Of a DNA stretch of 64,000 nt, positions 33,889-45,900 are shown piece by piece. The notes below the pieces were generated by a model, which was not told where the DNA came from, did no database searches, and saw only the letters and a program-made list of their open reading frames with translations. Position 1 is the stretch's first letter, and each line of letters opens with the position of its first letter. The stretch comes from Porphyra umbilicalis (taxonomy: Eukaryota; Rhodophyta; Bangiophyceae; Bangiales; Bangiaceae): the NCBI GenBank assembly GCA_002049455.2, contig KV918780.1:124001-188000 (forward strand). Reading direction: 5' to 3'. The translations under genes and the position numbers were made by a program.

Positions 33889-35475
33889 CCCCCCACATCG
33901 TGGAGCCGGGCCCTTCGGCCAATCTGGCTGGCCGCCCATTGGGGGGCATGCCAGGGGTCACTCGTCCCGTTCGAATTTCTGAACGCGGAGGCGGGCCCGT
34001 CAGCCAATTTAGCTGACGGCCCAGTGCGAGGTGGAGCAGATCTCCTCTTGCGAGCTATTTTGGGACTATGGCAAGTCCATTGCAAAATTATCGGAAATCG
34101 CAGCATATTTTGATCCTGGTCTGAGCCCTGAACAGTGGCCCGACGGTCGAGATCATGGGCCCGTTCTCGGTCGCTCAAAATTGCATTCGGAAACTTGTGA
34201 CGAGCCGGGCGCATATGTCGACCGGACGACGGCGTTGCCGAGCCGGTCGACGTCGCCACCGCGATCCGTTACCCCCCCCCCCCCCCCCGGCTCCCCCCCC
34301 CCCCCCGCATCGCCGCCACCGCGATCCGCGCCCCCCCCCCCCCCCCCCCCCTGCCCCCCCCCCCCCCCACGCCGCAGTCGCCCGGTCCGCAGCCTGCGCC
34401 ACTTCCTCAGCCTCGCCCGTTGGTGCCGATCATCGCTGTGGCTGCCTTGTCGGTGATCTCTTTTGCCTTTCGTTTGCTGTGTTGATGTCTCAGGAATAAA
34501 TGGGCTCGCGTTTTTGTTTGTGGCCTCTCCGTACTAGTCCGAGGGCGCATCCCCCTCTCGCTCTCAGCGAGGGGCACTCTCAGCGAGTGTGTCATGTGCA
34601 TTTTGGAACGGCCATGAGGAACGTTTTTGACAAAGATGCGATGCACTCAGTTGCGAGGACTCCACTTTGAGTCCCTTAGCAAAAGCTCCATGACGAGGTG
34701 GCAAAGAACGAAACATCAGCGAGAGAAATTTACGTCTTCAGGCGATATAGGAACAGCAACGTGAACAAGCCAGAGGACAAAAATAAACGTGCAAAAGAGG
34801 GAGGAAGCCAAACGAGAGCAGAAACAGCGGTGACGAGCGCATAGAGAATGGGGAGGCCGCGGCGCCGGCGCCGGCTTCGACGGCGGCGGTGGGGGGGGAA
34901 GGCACGGATCGCGATAGCGGCGGTGGGGGGGGGGGGGGGCGCGGATAGCGATGGCGGCGGTGCGGGGGGGGGGGGGGAGCCGGGGGGGGGGGGGGGTAAC
35001 GGATCGCGGTGGCGACGTCGACCGGCTCGGCAACGCCGTCGTCCGGTCGACATATGCGCCCGGCTCGTCACAATTTTCCGAATGCAACTTTGAGCGACCG
35101 AGAACGGGCCCATGATTTCGACCGTCGGGCCACTGTTCAGGGATCAGACCAGGATCAAAATATGCTGCGATTTCCGATGATTTCGCAATGGACTTGCCAT
35201 CGTCCCAAAAATAGCGCGCAAGAGGAGATCTTCTGGTCCCTGTCCACCTCGCACTTGGCCGTCAGCCAAAATTGGCCGACGGGCCAGCCTTCGCGCTCTG
35301 AACATTCAAACGGGACGTGTGACCCCTGGCACGTCCGCCAGTGGGAGACCAGCCAGATTGGCGGATGGGCCCGGCTCCACGATGTGGGGGGCCAGAAAGG
35401 GCGATGGAGGGCTCATTGCTGTCGTGTGCTGCCTCGTGTGTCAGACCAGCCCGCGTCTGATGAGGCCATCCCCGA

Positions 35476-36840
35476 AAAAGGTGAAGGATTCCGACGGCAC
35501 CAACCCGCTCAGTCGTGACCTGCCTCCACGCAGTCCGTGAGCCGGTGACAAGTGGGGTATCTGTTGAAGGGCCCTTTCTCAATAGGGACGCTCTGGCGCT
35601 TTCTCATTGGCCCACCAGATCACCGACAAAGTGGGCAGTGCCTCCTAGACCCTCGTGCCAATGAGGGCGCAGAGCCGTGGGAACTATTGAGGCAACAATT
35701 TGCCGGCCTGCGCGATAGTGCCCACTACGTGGGAACGCGGGCGACATTCTGGAGCCATGTCTGCAATGGACCTGCCACGAACGCCGAAGTCGGGCGCGGC
35801 GTCGGCTCTTCCCGAAAGTTTGTTTCAGAAATCTCAAGTCCCTCACGAGAGGGTCCCCCGGGACCGCTGGGCGTCTCCTGGAATCGTGGATTGGTCACGT
35901 TTAAGAGATTTTCGAGAGCGCCTGACCAAAATCGAAAGCGTTGCATCGCAAAAGAGGCACATGTGAGATGTCGAGGGCACTGTTGATCCCGCCAGAGCAC
36001 AGCGAGACGTGAGCGCGTCCTTATTTAATCCTGGGCCCGAGATCGGATTTTCCCGAGGATATGATGAAGGATGGAATTTCTTATGCAGCCACATCGATTC
36101 TCGAGGTTGGTTTGGCGCAAGCATGAGATCATCCTGTACCGATCCAGAGATCGGCTCAGGGAAGTCGGTCGGATTTTCCAGAGGACTGTCCGGACGAGAT
36201 CTCCTACTCGGTACAGGACGAGTCGTGGAATTAATCATGAACCTATCCTGTGAGGTTTTCCCGTTGCGTCGTCTGGACCGTCCTCAGGATAATGTTGAAG
36301 ATCAGGTGAGGCCTGTTTTGGGGGACTGTTTTCGGGGACTCTCCTTCAGATAGTCTGCGAGATCAAACGACGGGCAAGGCGATGCATACGCCTAGGGTAC
36401 AGCCAGAACATAGCCTCTGGTCACAGTTGGTGGGCCAGACAAATCACTGCAGAACAGAAGGCTCTGTATCGCAAATCTCCTGTAGGAGTGGTCCGTGCAC
36501 CTTGTAGCACCAGCCGGGATACTCTTGGGTGGCCACGAATCCGGGAATCAGGCGAGGAGCCTCACACCACATTGATCTGAAGACGGGAGCCTCGGTTGCC
36601 ACCAGCGCATGAGCCTGAGCCTCACCCATTGGTTCACGTGCGGTGGTGGCTTTGCCCCGCTCTTCGCTCTTCGCTAGAGTTCCTTCCTCCGTTGCCCCTT
36701 CAAAGTTTTGCTTCGACGTCGTGCACGCCTCACCGCCTCCGCTCCGTGCGCATGCAGAGCTTGTGGTACCACCTATCCTCCCGTCGCACCGTGTCGCGTC
36801 AGTGCCTGGATCAGTCCAACTTGTTCTCATCCAGTAAAAC
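35476..36840. other. Intergenic upstream of transposase
   Basis: No gene recognised. Between 36020 and 36260 words such as GATCGG, CGGATTTTCC and TCCTGTACCGATC recur at short distances, suggesting a small degenerate repeat. The last 200 bases include a pyrimidine-rich tract ending CTCATCCAG just before the transposase ATG, which could be the 3' splice site of a 5'-UTR intron. If the transposase belongs to a larger element, its left end should be here; no terminal repeat was found. Confidence 0.4.
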
Positions 36841-39798
36841 ATGAAGCGTCGCAGACGTGGCCCGCGAGGTGCTGCCTTCTTTGATCTCAATGATGGGAAC
36901 CTATTGCATATGGAAGAACAAAAAGCGACATCGGGCTCTGCCGCACCAGCTGTAGACTTGGAGGATACCGAATGCAGTGTGGCAAACCAAAACCCACATG
37001 ATTCGGGCACCAGGGAGGACGTTGCTCTGTCCTCCGACTCTGGGCGTGACGGGTGTCCCTCAGAAGACTCGGACTTCTCCTGCGACGAGGACCGCGATGC
37101 TGGGGGCTTTGCATCGCGTCGCGAGTTCTAGTGCTTCGGATACCTGTACGGCAGAGCGCGTGTCACGCTGAGGCAGTACGACATTATGCGAGAGGCAGAA
37201 AACTCCTTTTATCCGACAGAAAAATGGCCGTCGCGGTGGCGCTTGCGAAAGCTGCGCGAGCACATGTTGAAGTCTGCAATCCCCTTGCGACGGGAAAAGA
37301 CAACGCGCCAGTTACCTGTTGGAAAAGGCAAAGCCATGCGCACACTGCCGAACGTGGAAGTGTCTTACATTACGTTTTCTGAGCACCTGAAGAGGGACTT
37401 TGCGGATCCTGTGACGGCAGCTCTGTTCCACAACAAGGGGGACTCGCGAATGGGCACAGCTGAGCGCCCGGCCGAGTTCTTTCAAACAGTGGCAGCCAGG
37501 GACCCCGCCAGGTTTAATTTGAAGAACGTCTTCTTCCGTGAACAATACAGGTTCGACATTGGATGCACTGCCAAGGTCTCCTTTGATGACGCGACCGCGT
37601 TCGAGGCCCGCTTATTGAGCACTTCTATTGCGCCTGATGGATGCGTAACTGCGTCGGCGTCCACGTATGCATCTGAACGCACGCTACGCGTAGGTGACAC
37701 AATCGCGCTGTTTGAGGCCCTTCCCGGGTTTATGCCGCCAGAGCGCTGGGCTCCATGTTTCACGGAAGAACGCCGGGTTACACTACGCTTCACGCGGTCC
37801 GGTGGCGTGTTTGTTATCGCCGTCCGGGAGTCCACCGAGCATGAGAAAGATTCATGGTCAGCTTTGACCGCCGCCAGCCCCTTAGAGCTGTCCTGTGTGG
37901 CTGAGCCCAGAGAAGACGACCTCTCCGAGAAGGATCCATACGTAGTGTATGTGTCGCTGTACGGGGACGAGTTCAATGTGCATAAACGTCGCCGTGGAAG
38001 CCTGGAGGGCTACTACGGGGGTTACACCTCTCTGTGCTTGGAGGATCGTGCGTTTTCTGTTCGTCCTCTCTTCTACTTACCCCCAGGAGCAAGCCCGGAA
38101 GCCCTGCTCAAAAAGATCGTCGACGACTTGATAAGAGCGGGTAAGGAGGGCTTGGTTGTCTATGACGCTTTCAAGAAGGAGAGCGTTGTCATTCGGGTAT
38201 ACCTATGTCTCGGTGTCTTTGATTTTTCCATGGCCGCAAAGTTCTCTAACTCGATCGGCGCCCAAGGCACGGAGCACTGCACAAGCTGCGACATTGTCCA
38301 CCAAAAAACAGTCACAGAAAGGAAGGAGCGGGCGATGAGCAGCACTGTTTCTTTCAATGTGAAGGATTCACGGTACTCGAGAACGCAAGAGCGAACTTCT
38401 CTCATCATGTCTGTTATAAAGAACACACCGGGGCTGTCGACAGACGCAGTGAGGGACGCACTCCTACTGAACGGCATTACAGACAAGGCTGGCAGTTTGA
38501 TGATGCGCCTGGCAGAGGCCCGAGGACCTGGAACGTTTGACATACACGAGCACGTCATAGTTGCTCCTTCACATCTACTGTACTACAACATTGGCTCACA
38601 CCTGCTTATGGAAGCGTACGAGGCACTCTCGGTCGAGCAGCGAGACAAGTTCATGCGGGAAATGCGCCGCAGCGCGAAGCATGTTCCGACACACACGATA
38701 CTGTCCTCATTCGAGCCAGAAAAAATGGGTGGCACAACGTTGTCAATGTCAGACTATGCAGTGCTTCTCACCGTAGGCCCCACAGTGTTGCAGTATCTCG
38801 TGCATAACACTGCCACTTCACCTCATGCGGTGGCTACCCTCAGAGCTCTCAAGGCCCTGCGACGGTTTTCCACTGCTCTGTTCTATGTGCCAACAGCCTC
38901 GTCCGACGGGGAGAAGGCCATGAGAAAGCGGCCGACCGTCGCTGAACTCCAAGTTATCGGCGAGAGCCTCATGATTGAGCTACGTCGACTGTTACCCTTT
39001 AACGGAAGTTGGGAGCGACCGTCCGTGCATCGTGTACTGGAACTGCTATATCGCACTCTCCCACTTGCACAGCTGGGGTCCGCGATATGTGAGCTCATTT
39101 TCGAGAAGTTCCACCAACATTCGAAGCGGGAGGTGAGCCAGAGCAACAGTCGGAACCCCGCTGAGTACTCAATGCAAAGGTGGAGAGACACAGAGCAATA
39201 CTCCAGGGTGCTGGCCATGCCAGGCGCACATGGGATTCCCGCTTCGTGGCTTCTCGGTCAAGAAGGCCAGCCACTGAAGTCTGTCGTTTTTCATAGCCTC
39301 GGCCCACACAAACGACAAGCACCGTACACCAACATGCTTTGGCGTCCAAGAATAGCCGCACGCACGGTTCTGGGATCCACGGAGGAGTTCTGGAGAAGTC
39401 GTGCGCCCAGCGCGACTCTGGAATTCTGGCGCCAAGCCACGCAAGCGCATCGATCGTTTGTCATCCGAGAAGGGTCCACAGTGTCACTACTTGAGAATGG
39501 AGCCGCCCCCGAACACGAGTCCGGTTCCGATGTGGTGGATAGCGAAGACTGGCGCTTTGTCCGTGTCCAGTCGATTGGAAGCATCGATGGCGAGCTCCAT
39601 ATCGCCTGTGAGACCTGGAAGGTACCAGCGATGGCGTTTAGCGTCTTAGGACAGCCTGCTGAGGTCACAATTGACACTGTAGCTGGATTGTCTTTGATAC
39701 CAGCTGACCGTGTGAGGCAGCTTGCCTTCGTGCTACCTTGCGGGCAGCACAACATCATGTTCACCAAGAGATCTGGCTTCCATTTCAAGAGTGGGTGA
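36841..39798 (+). pseudogene. Tnp2-type (CACTA/Plavaka-like) transposase, one in-frame stop
   Basis: DDE transposase gene with a reading frame of about 985 codons, from ATG (MKRRRRGPRG) to the stop at 39796-39798. One TAG at 37129-37131 interrupts it; the frame continues directly with CFGYLYGRARVTLRQYDIM, which looks like genuine transposase text. Residues 1-95 are basic then acidic. The core has the catalytic-type block YVSLYGDEFNVHKRR (Asp at about residue 376), then DFSMAAKFSNSIGAQ and a CTSC pair (Cys 480 and 483), the C-x2-C insertion of Tnp2 enzymes, and later LLYYNIGSHLLMEAYEAL. The C-terminal tail is unfamiliar. It converges on the JmjC gene, 195 bases away. The stop could be a single inactivating mutation, or lie in an unusually short intron; the former is simpler. 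It is much better preserved than the copy at 4383-7392. Confidence 0.75.
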
Positions 39799-39996
39799 CT
39801 AGGGGTGTCAATGGCCACTGGAGATGCGGTAGCGGGGTGTTTTGAGCAAACTACTATCTTGCTTTCTCTGGATGCATCACCTCACGGAACAGAACTTGGG
39901 CACACGAAAAAGAGAATGCGGCGAGCACACCAACCTCCACGCCCCACCCCCCCCCGGGAACGTCAGAACTAGGATATCAAGACCCGGAGACTATTA

Positions 39997-42900
39997 AAAG
40001 ACAGTCGATGGAAACCAAAAACGAGTCTTCTCAAGAGCCACCCTTCCCCCCCCCCCACCGAGCCTCTTCAGCTTGTCTACCAACAGGTACACGTCACTGT
40101 TGGCCAGCCGCTGCACCAACACAGGAGCATGACATCCCACCAGGCCCTTCGAAGTCTGCAGGCCCTTGCGAAGCCGATCATGCTCTTCATTGAGCATGCC
40201 ACGTGCACACCGCCAGCAGCACAGTGGCGCATTTGCAACCGCATCATCACCGAGCTGCTCAATGCACGACGGACAGACAACCGTAGAAATCCATGTCACT
40301 ACACCACAGTGCGGGCATGACGCGCCGTCGACAGAGTAGTCTGTAGCAGTTCCCTTTATCTCGTTCGGGAGCTCCAAGGGCTCACCGTCCGGCTGGATCG
40401 CATTTTCAACGATAAACTGTTGGACAGCTCGTGATGCGCTTTCCAGGGCCACAGCAGTGGGCTTTTTGCCCCCCCAGCCTGGTTGGGATTCCATTTCCAT
40501 GAAGTCGAGGACAGCGTTGAGGTATTCTTCCAAGTACGACACCATCACGACCACATCGCGTCTGAACTCTTCTGGCTCCCACGATTCATAGGTCTTTGCG
40601 TCGCCGCACCACCATTCCCCATCGGCTAGCTTTTGAGCCGCAAGCACCAGTAACTTTTCGAAAGGGATGTGGATTGTGAGCTTTGTACGCCAGTGCGCGG
40701 CATGTTCCATCGCATACGAGAGCCACCCGGTGCATGCCAGGTTCACCGCCGAGGCTATGTTTGGTCCCCCGTTGAATCCACTGTGCAGTACTCCGTACCC
40801 CGTTACAACGAAGTCACCGGTCTCCATCTTGTGGAACCCGACGCGAACGCCATGCGCTAGGAAAAGAGTCGCAGGCCACAGGCACGCTTTCACAGCGAGT
40901 ACCTCCCATACATCCCCTCCAGCCGCTGCCAGTACAGCCGGGTCCATGTGTTCCCGCATGACGCGCTCCGCTCGCGGACGTTCGGGGGCAGGAATAAAAA
41001 ACCAGAACTTGTTGGAGCCCTTCTGCAAGTACGATGTGGACTGTAATAGACTGTCCTCCACGTGCCAGCTGAAGTGGGAGCCTCTGGAACCAATGTAGAG
41101 CAAGTTGGTGTTAATCCCTTCGTACGTAGATGCGGCACCGAGCATGGTGTGGTGGTTTAGAGTGCGTGGATTTTCAAATCGCTCGCGAGGAGGAACACGA
41201 GCCGCGATGGCGGTGCACGCAGGGTCACCAAGGCTCCTGCCGCATCCATCCTCGTTGCGAGGTGACATATCTGAAAGATAGTACACATCCATTGGTCTTG
41301 GCTCACCCCCCAACACCATCTTCTCGTTCCCAGCAGAGGTTGTCCGTCTCACCCATGTCAAGCTCGGATCATTCACGCTGCTGAGGAAGCGTTTCACATC
41401 AAAGTGTTTGTACTCCGCTCGAAGGGCGTCTGCACTCTGGCTGACTTTGGTGTTGATCTCCGCACCTGACCACCGCCTTTCCCGTTCCGACGGCAGATGA
41501 GCACGTAACTCTTGGCGCTTAACGCTAGGGTCTGCCGCAGGTTGGCCATAGAATGCGTCGCACACAATGGTCGGGAACTGTGGAAAGGTTTGAACCCGCA
41601 CCCTGATCTTGTCCCCGGAAAGTCGCTTTGGCATACGACTGGACACAGGGCGTTTCTCGGGTGCTACTATGCGGAACACGTGCGCACCAAAAGTCCAAAT
41701 TGACCCACTGTGTGATCGAATCAGACTGTGCAGTCCAAATTCAGGCACCGATGATAATTTAGTTATGGGTGCTGAGTGGAACTGCTTGACGCATCGCTGT
41801 AGAGACCCAAGCCCGTGGGCGGGCACCTCTGAGCCGCCACCCACTCCGGATGTACCGCAGTTTTGGGCGCTCGCGACAGCAACCACAGCCCCGAGATGCT
41901 CTCCATCGCTAGTGTGCGGGCATGACAGGTCAGAACGGCTCGGGAGTCCTTCAGGCGAGCAAGACGAAGACAGAGCGCCTGCAAGGAACCTGAGATCTTC
42001 GGCGTCTAAGCTAGACAATGGATCATCGCGACACGAGACAGACACTCCACCCAACAACGACAGACCACCCCCGAGACGGCCAACTCGCACGGTGGGACGT
42101 TCAACGGGTTCACCCTCCCCTGTGCCGGCGTTACATGCGTCGTTGGCAATGCCGTCGGCCACGTCTCGGCTGTGCCCGTGGCCAACAGCCTCAGCGGCTT
42201 GCTTTGCACGAACGAGTCCCCCGTCAACACCAACATTCCCATCGCCACGTCCGTGTCGTTGGCCGCCGCCGTCTGGTAGGTCGTCCACGACGACGTCGGC
42301 GGCGGCGTCGTCCTTGGCTCCTGTGCCGTGAACGAGTGCGTGGCCACCGGATTCACCGGCGCGCTTTTGATGCACATGTCCCCCGTCACCAGCAACGTGC
42401 CCTCCACCCATTCCGTGTCGTTGGCCGCCGCCGCGACGTCGGTCGTCGGCAACGACGTCGGCGGCGGCGTCGTCGTTCACGCCCACGAGTCCCTCGTCGC
42501 CACCAACATTCCCATCACCACGTCCGTGTCGTTGGCCGCCGCCGACTGGTCGCTCGTCCACGATGACGTCTGCAGCGGCGTCGTCGTTGCCGCCTGCGCC
42601 GTGACCAAGTGCGTGGCCGGCGGCGTAACCGGCACGCCTTTGATGCACATGTCCCCCGTCACAAGCAGCGTGCCCTCCACCCAGTCCGTGTCCGTGGCCG
42701 CCGCCGCGACGTCGGTCGTCGGCAACGACGTCGGCGGCGGCGTCGTCGTTCGCGCCCACGAGTTCCCCGTCGCCACCAACATTCCCATCACCACGACCGT
42801 GTCGTTGGCCGCCATATTTTCGGCGGTCATCGGCGACGACGTCGGCGGCGGCGTTGTCGTCGCCGCCAACAACGTCATCAAGTGCTTGGCCATCATTGTC

Positions 42901-45900
42901 ACCGGCGCGGCTTCGGTGCACGTGTTCCCCGTCACCGGCAACGTGCCCTCCACCGAGTCCGTGTCGTGCGCCTCCGCCGCCACGTCGGTTGTCCACGACG
43001 ACGTCGGCGGCGGCGTCATCGTTGGCGCCCACGAGTCCCCCGTCGCCACCAACACGTGAATCGGTGCGTACGTGTCGTTGGCCACTGCCGTGCCGTCGGT
43101 CGTCCAAGACGACGTCGGCGGCGGCGTCGTCGTTGTCGCTTGCGCCATGACTGAGTGCGTGGGCACCGGCGTAAGCGGCGTGGCGTGGGTGCACGGGTCC
43201 CCCGTCGCCGCCGACATGCCCTCTGCCACGTCCCCGTCGTTGGCCGCCGCCGTTTGGTCGGCCTTCGACGACGACGTCTGTGGAGGCGTCGGCGTCGGGT
43301 CCTGCGCGCACTAGTGCCCCGTGGCGACCAACGCGTCCTCCTCCACGTCCCTGTTGTTCGCCGCCGCCTTGTCGGCGGTCGTCGACGACGACGTCGGCGG
43401 CGGCGTTGTCGTCGCCGCCAACGACGTCATCAAGTGCGTGGCCATCATTGTCACCAGCGCGGCATTTGTGCACGTGTCCCCCATCTCCAACAACGTTCCC
43501 TGCACCGAGTCCGTGTCGTTGACCGCCGCCGCGACGTCGGTCGAGTACGACGACGTCAGCGGTGGCGTGATCGTTGGCGCCCACGAATCCCCCGTCGCCA
43601 CCAACATTCCCATCACCACGTCCGTGTCGTTGGCCGCCGCCTTGTCGGCGGTCGTCGGCGACGACGTCGGCGGCGGCGTTGTCGTCGCCGCCAACGACGT
43701 CATCAAGTGCGTGGCCATCATTGTCACCAGCGCGGCATTTGTGCACGTGTCCCCCATCTCCAACAACGTTCCCTGCACCGAGTCCGTGTCGTTCGCCGCC
43801 GCCTTGTCGGCGGTCGTCGACGACGACGTCGGCGGCGGCGTTGTCGTCGCCGCCAACGACGTCATCAAGTGCGTGGCCATCATTGTCACCAGCGGGGCTT
43901 TTGTGCACGTGTCCCCCATCACCAAGAACGTTCCCTGCACCGAGTCCGTGTCGTGCGCCGCCGCCGCCACGTCGGTTGTCCACGACGACGTCGGCGGCGG
44001 CGTCATCGTTGGCGCCCACGGGTCCCCCGTCGCCACCAACACGTGAATCGGTGCGTACGTGTCGTTGGCCACTGCCGTGTCGTCGGTCGTCCAAGACGAC
44101 GTCGGCGGCGGCGTCGTCGTTGTCGCTTGCGCCGTGACTGAGTGCGTGGGCACCGGCGTAAGCGGCGTGGCGTGGGTGCACGAGTCTCCCGTCGACGCCG
44201 ACATGCTCTCCGCCGTGTCCCCGTCGTTGGCCGCCGCCGTGTGGTCGGCCGTCGACAACACCGTCGCTATCGGTGTCACCGGCGCGGCTGTCGTGCACGT
44301 GTCCCCCGTCAACACGCACGTGCCCTCCTCCGCGCCCGTGTCCTTGGCCGCGGCCGTGACGTCCGACGTCAGCGACGACTTCGGAGGCGGCGTCATCGTT
44401 GGGTACTACACCGACGGGTCCCCCGTCGTGACCAACACGCCCTCCTCCACGTCGTCGTCGTTGGCCGTCGCCGTGCGGTCCGTCGTCCACGACGACGTCG
44501 GCGGCGGCTTCGGCTATGGCGCCCACGACGTGACCTAGTGCGCGCCCACTGGCGTCACCGGCGCTGCTTGCGTGCACGTGTCCCCCGTCGACACCGAAAT
44601 GCCCTCCCCCGCGTCCCTGTCGTTGGTCGCCGCATTGTCGTCGGTCGTCCACGCCGACGTCGTCGGCGGCGTCGTCGTTTGCACCTGCGCCGTGACCGCG
44701 TGAGTAGCCACCGGCGTCACCGGCGTCGCTTCCATAAAGGAGTCCCCCGTCAACACCAATGTGCCCTCCGCAGCGTCCGTGTCGTTGGCCGCCGCCATGA
44801 CGCCCGTCGTCGGCGACAACATCGCCGGCGGCGTCGTCCTTGGTGCCCACGTGTCCCCCGTCGCCACCATCACGCCCTCCGCCGCGTCCCCGTCGTTGGC
44901 CGCCGCCGTGTGGTCGGTCGTCGACAACAACGTCGCCATCGCGACCGCCATTGCGTGTGCTGCCGTCTCCGCCAGCTTCGTCGTCGTCCGTCAAGTCACG
45001 CATGCCATCGCCACTGTCAGCGACCTCGTCCTCAGACACGTCGCGACCGTTCAATAGCTCTTCGCCCGGCTCCTGCTCATTCCAGACCTCGCCTTCCGGT
45101 CGATGCGCTTCGACCATGCGACGGGCGAGGCCTCGTAACCGCCGGGGGGCATGGGCTTTGCTCCACTGCAGTCCATTGTCAGTGCGCAAAAGACAATCTG
45201 CTGCTTTCGGCTCAGCGGACAAGAGCAACGCAAAGTACGCCAGAAGGTGGTCTGCCGTCTCCGCGAGCTCCCCGTCAGGGGTCGTCACCCGACGCACGGG
45301 CAACCGTGTCCGCAGGCAGCCGTTAACACGCATTCTCATGCCGACGGAGTCCATGTGGCGGAGACGTGTCTGACAGATGGCGGCAGTCAAGGAGTGGAAG
45401 AGGCCATTCACCACATCAAAGTCCACCTCCGCACCCCCGTTCCCTGCATGCGTGTTGATGAGGATCACAAACGCCCCGGCAACGGGTTGAGCGTCGCCAT
45501 CGAGGACGGCCTGGGCGACCGAGGGCACGACCTTGTGCAGGTCTCTCACAACCACACCCGACCACCCCCGACCACTGTAAACTGGTATCAGGACCGTCCC
45601 GCCGCTGAACACGAAGCGGTCGAGCAGGACATTAGCGGCCCTGTTGACAAACAGGTTGTCGTCGATCGACGCGTCCTTGATGTCCTGGGCATCGAGAGCC
45701 GAAAGCACGCGCAGGCCCCCGTTAACCCCGCCGCTCTTGGCCCAGTAGAGGAACCACAGCAGCAATCCGTCCTTCATTTGCGTTGACATGTCATTGCCGT
45801 CTCTCAACGACGCAACGTCCGCTGTCAACAGCTCGCGCTGCCGCTCAGCGCGGATGGGAAAAAGAAAACGTGATGGCACCAGACCAACGGGCACGGAGGG

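Larger units (their letters stand above)
32672..35475. mobile_element. Fold-back inverted-repeat element
   Basis: Two long inverted arms: about 32672-34490 (of which 32752-33888 is a later hAT insertion) and about 34710-35475. Arm sequences read the same on opposite strands for some 700 bases, with C- and G-homopolymer tracts of differing length (34270-34370 against 34917-34997). The loop of about 220 bases is unique. Inside each arm is a small palindrome, GGCCCGTCAGCCAATT and its complement (near 33990-34022). There is no credible coding capacity. It resembles a Foldback-type element or two MITEs fused head to head. Confidence 0.72.

Noticed and set aside
42018-45326. Plus-strand ORFs of up to 394 residues
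   Set aside because: They are antisense shadows of the repeat domain of the JmjC gene, which has the only frame with recognised domains.
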